From Leptodactylus fallax (lineage: Eukaryota > Chordata > Amphibia > Anura > Leptodactylidae): a stretch of 64,000 bases of DNA. A program made the translations under genes and the position numbers. Each line of letters opens with the position of its first letter. Position 1 is the stretch's first letter. Shown piece by piece: positions 55,578 to 64,000 of this stretch. The stretch spans positions 1,867,001 through 1,931,000 of the forward strand of contig CAMRHE010000168.1 of the NCBI GenBank assembly GCA_947044405.1, read 5' to 3'. Under the pieces are notes generated by a model. The model did no database searches and had not been told where the DNA came from. It saw only the letters and a program-made list of their open reading frames with translations.

Positions 55578-57181
55578 TACAGTGGGGAAAAAAGTATTTA
55601 GTCAGCCACCAATTGTTCAAGTTCTCCCACTTAAAAAGATGAGAGAGGCCTGTAATTGACATCATAGGTAGACCTCAACTATGAGAGACAAAATGAGAAA
55701 ACAAATCCAGAAAATCACATTGTCTGATTTTTAAAGAATTTTTTTGCAAATTATGGTGGAAAATAAGTATTTGGTCAATAACAAAAGTTCATCTCAATAC
55801 TTTGTTATATATCCTTTGTTGGCAATGACAGAGGTCAAACGTTTTCTGTAAGTCTTCACAAGGTTGGCACACACTGTTGCTGCTATGTTGGCCCATTCCT
55901 CCATGCAGATCTCCTCTAGAGCAGTGATGTTTTGGGGCTGTCGCTGGGCAACAAGTACTTTCAACTCCCTCCTCCAAAGGTTTTCTATGGGGTTGAGATC
56001 TGGAGACTGGCTAGGCCACACCAGGACCTTGAAATGCTTCTTAAGAAGCCATTCCTTCATTGCCCTGGCGGTGTGCTTGGGATCATTGTCATGCTGAAAG
56101 ACCCAGCCACGTTTCATCTTCAATGCCTTTGCTGATGGAAGAAGGTTTGCACTCAAAATCTCACAATACATGGCCCCATTCATTCTTTCATGTACACAGA
56201 TCAGTCATCCTGGTCCCTTTGCAGAGAAACAGCCCCAAAGCATGATGTTGCCATCCCCATGCTTCACAGTAGGTTTGGTGTTCTTTGGATGCAACTCAGC
56301 ATTCACTCTCCTCCAAACACGACAAGTTGTGTTTCTACCAAACAGTTCTACTTTGGTTTCATCTGACCATATGACATTCTCCCAATACTCTTCTGGAACA
56401 TCCAAATGCTCTCTAGCAAACTTCAGACAGGCCTGGATATGTACTGGCTTAAGCAGGGGGACACGTCTGGCACTGCAGGATCTGAGTCCCTGGCAGCATA
56501 GTGTGTTACTGACGGTAGCCTTTGTTACGTTAGTCCCAGCTTTCTGCAGGTCATTCACTATGTCCCCCCATGTGGTTCTGGGACTTTTGCTCACCGTTCT
56601 TGTGATCATTTTGACCCCACGGAGTGAGATCTTGCGTGGAGCCCCTGATGGAGGGAGATTATCAGTGGTCTTGTATGTCTTCCATTTTCTAATTATTGCT
56701 GTCACAGTTGATTTCTTCACACCAAACTGCTTGCCTATTGCAGATTCAGTCTTCCCAGGCTGGTGCAGGTCTACAATTTTGTTTCTGGTGTCCTTCCACA
56801 GCTCTTTGTTCTTCACCATAGTGGAGTTTGGAGTGTGACTGAGGTTGTGGACAGGTGTCTTTTATACTGATAACAATTTCAAACAGGTGCCATTACTTCA
56901 GGTAATGAGTGGAGGACAGAGGATCCTCTTAAAGAAGAAGTTACAGGTCTGTGAGAGCCAGAAATATTGCTTGTTTGTAAGTGACTAAATACTTATTTTC
57001 CACCATAATTTGCAAATAAATTCTTAAAAAATCAGGCAATGTGATTTTCTAGATATCTTTTCTCATTTTGTCTCTCATAGTTGAGGTCTACCTATGATGT
57101 CAGTTACAGACCTCTCTTATCTTTTTAAGTGGGAGAACTTGCACAATTGGTGGCTGACTAAATACTTTTTTCCCCACTGTA
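55578..57181 (-). mobile_element. Tc1-like transposon, DD34E (family D), near intact
   Basis: 1,604 bp with TA at both ends: tacagtggggaaaaaagtat and tacttttttccccactgta. Inverted repeats extend through ccaccaattgttcaagttct. It sits inside the L1 RT on the minus strand. The transposase frame is interrupted by one stop codon. The MITE at 4504-4771 carries this family's termini. Confidence 0.94.
55794..56819 (-). pseudogene. Tc1 transposase, DD34E, one in-frame stop
   Basis: N-terminal piece from 56819: [23 protein letters not shown] 1 with [37 protein letters not shown] 2 and [13 protein letters not shown] with the first Asp. The C-terminal piece, to 55794, has [18 protein letters not shown] and [16 protein letters not shown], with 34 residues between Asp and Glu. 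The two pieces are in the same frame. The only break is a TGA at 56205-56207, where relatives have Arg; CGA to TGA at a CpG would explain it. The layout is that of the Passport-like Tc1 group. Confidence 0.92.
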
Positions 57182-57189
57182 TATTCCCA

Positions 57190-57515
57190 TTCATAAGGAT
57201 TGCTATACAATGTCAGGGGAAAAGCTCTAAAGGGTCTAGTCACACACTCTTTATCAAGCACCTTCCCCAGACCAACACACTCTGTTGAATGCTTTTTCAG
57301 CATCTAGTGTTGGATGCTCCCCTGGCTTTGGATTGAGCCAAACCCTGTCTAACACGAATAGGACCTTTCTGATGTTTGTTACTGCTTGTTGGTTTCTAAC
57401 AAACCCAACTTGCATTCATCCGATAAGGGAGGGTAACGGTGACGCCAACCTATCTGCCATAATCTTTGATACTATTTTGAGATCCACATTAATCAACAAT
57501 ATGGGTCTGTAGTAC
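57190..57515 (-). pseudogene. L1 reverse transcriptase fragment
   Basis: Minus strand from 57515: YRPI-LINVDLKIVSKIMAD and RLASPLPSLIG-MQVGFVRNQ (where relatives have DQVGFV), QAVTNIRKVLFVLDRVW and HPTLDAEKAFNRVCW, the block A of L1 RT with the first catalytic Asp. Three breaks in 110 codons. Ends at the Tc1. Confidence 0.75.
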
Positions 57516-57520
57516 ATATG

Positions 57521-57693
57521 GGTGAAACTCTAAAGATTTCTTTCGGATTTGGCTGGTTTGGTCCAAAGATTTGTTTTGGATCGAATATGTTTGGTGCAAA
57601 CCAGAGCTTTAAAACATAGTTTCTGACACTGTCTGGGCTACTGGGACTGTTTCTGGTCCATTTCTTCCTCTCAAAGGTAAACATTGCTGAAGT
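57521..57693. repeat. Partial hAT-type MITE copy
   Basis: ttcggatttggctggtttgg and tcgaatatgtttggtgcaaa recall the interior of the MITE at 21931-22300 (gtttcaggtttggcggc and gttcaaacaagtttggcacg). It is cut off on the right by the Tc1 at 57694. Confidence 0.4.
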
Positions 57694-59328
57694 TACAGTA
57701 CAGACCAAAAGTTTGGACACACCTTCTCATTCCAAGAGTTTTCTGTATTTTCATGACTATAAAAATTGTAGATTCACACTGAAGGCATCAAAACTATGAA
57801 TTAACACATGTGGAATTATATACTTAACAAAAAAGTGTGAAACAACTGAAAACATGTCTTATAATCTAGGTTCTTCAAAGTAGCCACCTTTTGCTTGGAT
57901 TACTGCTTTGCACACTCTTGGCATTCTCTTGATGAGCTTCAAGAGGTAGTCACCTGAAATGGTCTTCCAACAGTCTTGAAGGAGTTCCCAGAGATGCTTA
58001 GCACTTGTTGGCCCTTTTGCCTTCACTCTGCGGTCCAGCTCACCCCAAACCATCTTGATTGGGTTCAGGTCTGGTGACTGTGGAGGTCAGGTCATCTGGC
58101 ATAGCACCCCATCACTCTCCTTCTTGGCCAAATAGCCCTTACACAGTCTGGAGGTGTGTTTGGGGTCATTATCCTGTTGAAAAATAAATGATGGTCCAAC
58201 TAAACGCAAACCGGATGGAATAGCATGCCACTGCAAGATGCTGTGCTAACCATGCTGGTTCAGTATTCCTTCAATTTTGAATAAATTCCCAACAGTGTCA
58301 CCAGCAAAGCACCCCCACACCATCACACCTCCTCCTCCATGCTTCACGGTGGGAACCAGGCATGTAGAGTCCATTCGTTCACCTTTTCTGCGTCACACAA
58401 AGACACGGTGGTTGTAACCAAAGATCTCAAATTTGGACTCATCAGACCAAAGCACATATTTCCACAGGTCTAATGTCCATTCCTTGTGTTCTTTAGCCCA
58501 AACAAGTCCCTTCTGCTTGTTGCCTGTCCTTAGCAGTGGTTTCCTAGCAGCTATTTTACCATGAAGGCCTGCTGCACACAGTCTCCTCTTAACAGTTGTT
58601 GTAGAGATGTGTCTGCTGCTAGAACTCTGTGTGGCATTGACCTGGTCTCTAATCTGAGCTGCTGTTAACCTGCGATTTCTGAGGCTGGTGACTCGGATGA
58701 ACTTATCCTCTGCAGCAGAGGTGACTCTTGGTCTTCCTTTCCTGGGGCGGTCCTCATGTGAGCCAGGTTCTTTGTAGCGCTTGATGGTTTTGGCCACTGC
58801 ACTTGGGGACACTTTCAAAGTTTTCCCAATTTTTCGGACTGACTGACCTTCATTTCTTAAAGTAATGATGGCCACTCGTTTTTCTTTACTTAGCTGCTTT
58901 TTTTCTTGCCATAATACAAATTCTAACACTCCATTCAGTAGGACTATCAGCTGTGTATCCACCTGACTTCTGAACAACACAACTGATGGTCCCAACCCCT
59001 TTTATAAGGCAAGAAATCCCACTTATTAAACCTGACAGGGCACACCTGTGAAGTGAAAACTATTTCAGGTGACTACCTCTTGAAGCTCATCAAGAGAATG
59101 CCAAGAGTGTGCAAAACAGTAATCAAAGCAAAAGGTGGCTACTTTGAAGAACCTAGAATATAAGACATATTTTCAGTTGTTTCACACTTTTTTGTTAAGT
59201 ATATAATTCCACATGTGTTAATTCATAGTTTTGATGCCTTCAGTGTGAATCTACAATTTTTATAGTCATGAAAATACAGAAAACCCTTGGAATGAGAAGG
59301 TGTGTCCAAACTTTTGGTCTGTACTGTA
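57694..59328 (-). mobile_element. Tc1-like transposon, DD38E type (family B, copy 2)
   Basis: 1,635 bp, the same length as copy 1 at 1976-3610, with the same termini (tacagtacagaccaaaag and cttttggtctgtactgta) and the same long inverted repeats. The transposase is broken. The two copies agree at most positions by eye. Confidence 0.94.
57859..58995 (-). pseudogene. DD38E transposase, inactivated
   Basis: N-terminal frame (58393-58995) has both HTHs and LWSDESKFEIFGYN with the first Asp. It is lost near 58395, where Arg codons for RRRKGER became TGA-type stops. The C-terminal frame 57859-58053 has MVWGELDRRVKAKGPTSAKH. Between them, reading gives DLNPIKMVWGEL near 58050: the catalytic Glu of NPIE is replaced by Lys. 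A Trp codon just upstream (TWPPQ in copy 1) is TGA. A dead copy. It shares the seven-A run near the start with copy 1. Confidence 0.9.
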
Positions 59329-60300
59329 TGTCAAAGTGACAGTGACATGTATGTCTATGGGAAAATGGTAAGCAGTGGATACAAATTGCTACTTTAACCC
59401 CTTCACACATTTTCACGTACATGTACGTCAGGGAATGTGGGTAATTACCGCATCCCCACATACATGTACGTGATGGTAATTGAGCAGGCTCAGAAGCAGA
59501 ACCCGTGCGATCACAACGGGAGCCCAGCTGTCAGATGCTATAAAAAGTGATCAAAAAGTCATATCCCAAAACAGTACCAATAAAAAGCACAGATCATCCT
59601 GCAAAAAATAAGCCCTCAATCAACTCTGTCAACTGAAAAAATAAAAAAAATTGCTACACAACTCAGAAGATGGCGATGCAAAAATAATTGATTTCTTTTC
59701 CCAATGGTTTTTTGTTCTGCAAAACTAGTAAAGCATAAAAAAAACAATATGAATGAGATATCGCCGTAATTGTACCAATCCAGAGAATAAAGGTAATATG
59801 TTACTTATGCTGTATGCTGCGTGGAAAAAAATTAAAAGTAAAAAAGCAATACCAGAATTGCTGGGATTTTTTTTTTAATCCACCAAGAATGAGTTAATTA
59901 AAGTTAATCTATAAATTATAGGCACCCAAAAATGTTGTCATTACAAAAAACATCTCATCCCACAAACAACAAGCCCTCATATAGCGACATCACCAGAAAA
60001 ATAAAAAAATATAGCTTGTACAATGTGAAGACAAAAATCGCCAAATCATTAGAACAAAACTGGTTGCGGCAGGAAGGGAATGTATAAGCTGTGCAAGCGT
60101 ATATCAGGGTACACCCCAAATTTAGAGCTTACAAGGGAAAAGACACCAGAAGTGACCCCCAGAGTGACCCTCCAATCATAGGAGCTACTGGGAGTATAGT
60201 AGGGAATTTGGTGTTCCCAATGTAATCCGCACAGTTTACATATTCACTGTTCACCATCCACTGTGCATTCACATCTGGAATACTAATGCTCCCTACACCC
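59329..60300 (+). repeat. Dispersed non-coding repeat
   Basis: Starts around ttaaccccttcacacatttt (59395) and acgtacatgtacgtcaggga, with several short palindromes, then A-rich spacers with agtgatcaaaaagtcat also seen near 18635. No coding potential. Confidence 0.5.
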
Positions 60301-61547
60301 CTTGATAAATTCTTTGAGGGGTACAGTTTTCAAAATGGGGTCATTCCCTAGGGGATTCCACTTTAATGGTACTTTAGAGGCTCTGCAAACATAACATGGT
60401 GTCCAGATACCAAACATCTAAATATACACTTCAAAAGCCACATAGCGCTACTTCTCTTCTATGCCCTGCTGTGTGCCGAAACTGCAGTTTATGCCAAAAT
60501 GTATGATACTGGTGTACCCAGGATAACGTACTTAATGCCATATGTGGGTACACAGATTTAGACAGTTTGGTTTTTGGACGCCATATGTGGGTAGCACAGA
60601 TTTAGACAGTTTGGTTTTTGGACGCTATTACACTTTTGCAGAGCTCCTGAAATGCCAGTAAAGTCAAATCCCCTGACATGTTACCCCATTTTGGAAACTA
60701 CACCCCTGAAGTAAATTTATCCAGGGATACAGTGAGCATTCTTAACCCCCAAGTATTAATTAATTTTCCAGAAATGAATACGCAGCTGATGGTGAAAGGT
60801 GAAAATGACAATGTTTCCAGGAATACTTCATTTCAGTGCGTAATACAGTATGTTGTGCCTGGCTTGTATCCAAGAGCTGTTGTGACCAGGATACCCACTT
60901 AACAGTTTTTGGAGTGAGTGTCTCTGCTGACATAAGCTGGGTACAACATATCGGGCACTGAAATGGGGTATCTATGGAAAAATTGCAATTTTTACCTTTC
61001 ATTATCAGCTGTGCATTCCTTTCTGGAAATTAAATTAATGTAACGCTCAAGAGTTAAAAATGCTCGCTAACCCACTTGATAAATCCCTTGAGGTGTGTAG
61101 TTTCCAAAGTGGGGTTATGTGTCTGTGGGTTCTACTTTACTGCCAATTCAGGGACTCTGCAAAAGTGGCATTACGTCCAAAAAACAAACTGTGCTCCAAA
61201 AACCAAAATAGCGGTCCTTCCCTTCTGTGCCCGGCTGTTCAAAACAGTAGTTTATACCCACATAGGGCATTGTTAAGTACATTATCCTGGGTGCAACAGA
61301 GTCATACATGTGGGCATAAACTGCCGCTTGGGCACACAGGAGGGCACAGATGTGAAGGAGCGCTATGTGTTTTGGACTGCTGATTTAGATTGTTGGTTTT
61401 TGGATGCCATGTCACATTTGCAGAGACTCTAAAAATGCCCCTACAAAATGGTGTCGCTTCTTGGGGAATTCCAATTTACTGGCACCTCCAGGGCTCTGCA
61501 AAAACAACATGGCGTCCAGAAAATCCCTCTAAATCTACTCCAAAAGC
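60301..61547. repeat. Dispersed repeat units, mixed orientation
   Basis: Units with ttgataaattctttgagggg and aaaatggggtca (60302-60345, 61073-61115, 61440-61460) alternate with an inverted piece (ttttggaaactacacccctg at 60690). Homologous to 301-830 and to the tandem copies at 62945-64000. No genes. Confidence 0.6.
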
Positions 61548-62750
61548 AGTGGCGTAACTAAGGTCTTGTGGGCCCCCGTGCAAACTTTTGGCCGGGGCCC
61601 CCTCCCTAGAGTGAATTCTTGACAGTGGCAGTTACGGGTGCTGCAGCGATATCTCAGATACTTGAAAGGGATACAGCTGTAGTACCCACAACTGCAGTTA
61701 TCAAGAATACGGTGAGTGAGCAGCGCAGCGCCCAGCATATAAACAATACTGGGGCAGTATAATATGCTCCGCAATGGTCCCCACACAATATTAAGTGCTC
61801 ACAGTGGCTCCCACACAGTATTACGTGCTCACAGTGGCCCCCACACAGTATTATGTGCCCACAGTGGCCCCCACTCAGTATTATGTGCCCACAGTGGCCC
61901 CCACACAGTATTATGTGCCCACAGTGGCCCCCACATAGTATTATATGCTGCACAGTGGTCCCCACACAACATTATATTTTCACAGTGACCCCCACAAAGT
62001 ATTATATTCTCACAGTGGCCCCCACACAGTATTATATGCCCACAATGGCCCCGACACAGTATTATATGCCCACAATGGCCCCCACATAGTATTATATGAT
62101 CACAGTGGCCCCCACACAGTATTATATGCTCACAGTGGCCCCCACACAGTATTATATGCCCAGCAGTGGCTCACACACAGTATTATATGCTAACAGTGGC
62201 CCCACATAGTATTATATTCTCACACTGGCCCCCACCAAATATTATATTCTTACAGTGGCCCCCACACAGTATTATATTCTCACAGTGGCCCCCACACAGT
62301 ATTATATGCTCCCAGTAGCCCCCACACAGTACCATATGCTCCGAAGAGCCCCCTCTTAGAGCCAGTGCTATTATTATACTCTGGGGTCACCTCAGACATA
62401 AGAGTATAATAAGTAAAGGCCCAGGAGAAATTATTAAAAATAACAAACACTTATACTCACCTTGTCTTACCTCTCCGGGGCATCCTCGCTCCGTCCTGCT
62501 GTCTGCGGCATCCTCTTCTCTCTGGTGACTGACGTCTCGTGCTCCAGCGGTCACATGTCGCTGACATGACATCAGTTACCGGCAAGAAGAGCTCTGGAGC
62601 CCAGGACAGGTAAGTATAAGTATTTTTTTTATTTTTATACACCTCCCCTGGGATGGAAGGGGGGTGTAACAATATGTATAGTGGTCGGGGAATATGTATG
62701 GTGGTACGGGGCCCCGGCCATTTCCAGCTGGGCACGAGCCCCGTACTCCT
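61548..62750 (+). mobile_element. hAT-like non-autonomous element with minisatellite (copy c)
   Basis: Starts CAGTGGCGTAACT inside the dispersed repeat (flank ctccaaaag) and runs through gggcccccgtgcaaactttt, the segment shared with 22836-22980, the minisatellite, a tactctgggg palindrome and gacgtctcgtg. The right end is inferred near 62750 where the host repeat resumes (cagcagtttacaccc); I could not confirm an 8-bp duplication. No open frame. Confidence 0.6.
61754..62345 (+). repeat. 30-bp minisatellite, array 5
   Basis: About 19 units of acagtggcccccacacagta plus ttatgtgccc, period 30 bp. This is the longest array in the window. Open frames on both strands are artefacts of the ten-codon period. 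Confidence 0.95.
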
Positions 62751-62944
62751 CCGCCCAAGCAGCAGTTTACACCCACATATACAACTTCTTTCTACCTGGG
62801 ATAGCCCACTTAGTAGTTTTAGGAGTGTATGTCTGATGACACAAAGTGGGCGCAACGTATTGGGCACCGAAATGGCATATTTGTTTAAAAATTTCAATTT
62901 TCACTTTGTACATTAATTTTCGGGAAGCACTCTTCGGCTTAAAA
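62751..62944 (+). repeat. Dispersed repeat, partial unit
   Basis: cagtttacacccacatatac and gggcgcaacgtattgggcac match 815-834 and 60935-60965. Boundary with copy c is approximate. Confidence 0.5.
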
Positions 62945-64000
62945 TGATAATACCCCTTGATAAATTCCTTGATGGTTTTAGTTTCTAAAATGGGGTCACT
63001 TTTGGGGGTTTCCATTGTATTGGTACTTTAGGGGCTCTGCAAATGCGACATGGCACCTGAAAACTATTCCAACAAAATCTGCCCTCCAAAGGCCAAATAG
63101 CGCTCTTTCCATTCCAAGCCCCACCATGTACCCATACAGCAGTTTAAAACCACATATGGGGTATTGCCGTGTTCAGGAGAAATTGTGTAACAAACTTTGG
63201 GGAGCTTTTTCATCTTTATCCTCTTCTGAAAATAAAAAAATTGGGACTAAATTGACGGTTTATTGGAAAAAAGTAATTTTTCATTTTCACATCCCAATGT
63301 TAATAAAATCTGTAAAACAGCTGTAGGGTCAAACTGCTCATTATATTCCTTGATATGTTTTGTGAGGGGTGTAGTTTCCAAAATGGGGTCACTTTTGGGG
63401 GTTTCCATTGTATTGGTACTCTAGTTGCTCTGCAAATGCGACATGGCACCTGAAAACTATTCCAGCAGAATCTGTACTTCAAAAGCCAAATAGTGCTCTT
63501 TCCTTCCAAGCCCCACCATGTACCCATACAGCAGATTATGACCACATATAGGGTATTGCCATGTTCAGGAGCAATTGTTCAACAAACTGTAGGGTGCTTT
63601 TTCCCTTTTAACCCCTTGTTAAAATGAAAACTTTGGGAATAAAGTGACATTTTAGTATGTTTTGATTTATACATCCCAATGTTAATAAAATCTGTGAAAA
63701 GGCTGTTTGGTCAAAATACTCACTATACCCCTTGATAAATTCTGAGAGGGGTGTAGTTTCCAAAATGGAGTCACTTTTTGGGGGTTTCCTTTGTATTGGT
63801 ACTCTAGGGGCTCTACAAATGAGACATGGCACTGAAAACTATTCCAGCAAATTCTGCATTTCAAACGTCCAGTGTCGCTCCTTCCCTTGTGTGCACTGCT
63901 GTGTGCCCAAACATCAGTTTATACCCACATGTAGGGTATTTCTGTGCTCGGGAAAAATTGCATAACAAAGTGTGAGATGCATTTTCTCCTTTAACCCTTT
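62945..64000 (+). repeat. Tandem repeat, about 380-395 bp, runs off the window
   Basis: Three head-to-tail units. The anchor aaaatggggtcact occurs at 62987 and 63380, and aaaatggagtcact at 63762, so the periods are 393 and 382. Each unit has ttgataaattc, gggggtttccattgtattgg, tctgcaaatgcgacatggca and catgtacccatacagcag-like text. Copies differ by several per cent. The last unit continues past the window edge. Non-coding, satellite-like. Confidence 0.8.

Larger units (their letters stand above)
53680..57520 (-). mobile_element. L1-type LINE, degraded, split by younger insertions
   Basis: Minus-strand pieces of one L1 ORF2, in the right order: RT (57190-57515), RT continuation and connection (55200-55577), a later segment (about 54540-54700) and possibly the C-terminus (53700-54000). 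A Tc1 (55578-57181) and a MITE (54826-55158) lie between them. Frames are broken, so this is older than the Tc1. Confidence 0.6.

Overview
This window looks like intergenic, transposon-dense DNA from a frog or toad. I found no convincing host gene, tRNA, rRNA or CRISPR array. The frog assignment is an inference from the mix of elements. There are several Tc1/mariner families, an L1/Tx1-type LINE, a CR1-type LINE, Penelope-like elements (PLEs) with a GIY-YIG domain, DIRS-like tyrosine-recombinase retroelement pieces, Gypsy and Copia pol remnants, a tRNA-headed V-SINE-like SINE, hAT-like non-autonomous elements, and the low-GC dispersed repeats common in anuran intergenic DNA. Nearly all reading frames belong to mobile elements, and most are broken.

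Layout. 0-4.8 kb: a dispersed repeat, a truncated Tc1, then a full-length 1,635-bp Tc1-like element with an open 356-codon transposase whose catalytic spacing is DD38E, a 30-bp minisatellite and a Tc1 MITE. 5.6-9.8 kb: non-autonomous repeats and a Gypsy pol broken by a Tc1 MITE, an LTR-like insertion and two homopolymer blocks of doubtful sequence quality. 10.2-15.1 kb: a deleted Tc1 and a 5'-truncated Copia element with a 3' LTR and a 143-bp internal tandem duplication. 15.5-17.9 kb: a hammerhead-like hairpin and a degraded DIRS-like reverse transcriptase/RNase H. 18-25.7 kb: non-coding repeats, hAT-like MITEs and two minisatellite-bearing elements. 25.7-28.7 kb: a four-level nest, with a TTAA-flanked MITE split by an inverted-pair hammerhead element that is itself split by a Tc1.

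29.1-40.8 kb is a second nest. An L1/Tx1 LINE with an 11-bp target-site duplication lies inside the endonuclease of a CR1 LINE, which lies inside a DIRS-like element with inverted terminal repeats. 40.8-49.8 kb is the most striking object: two about 4.19-kb PLE arms, head to head, nearly identical, separated by 639 bp and flanked as one unit by a 15-bp direct repeat. Each arm carries an open RT/GIY-YIG frame of more than 830 codons and a hammerhead ribozyme motif with an intact core.

50.2-52.7 kb: a V-SINE split by a 2,266-bp hAT-like element with a perfect 8-bp target-site duplication and an internal 30-bp minisatellite. 53.7-59.3 kb: minus-strand L1 fragments split by a Tc1 with one in-frame stop in its transposase, then a second, inactivated copy of the DD38E element. 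59.4-64 kb: tandem and dispersed non-coding repeats, with a fifth minisatellite array.

The elements do not form a pathway. They work as autonomous copies and their parasites: the Tc1 MITE uses termini of the Tc1 found full-length at 55.6 kb, and hammerhead motifs recur at PLE-type inverted pairs. The nesting gives a relative order of insertion.
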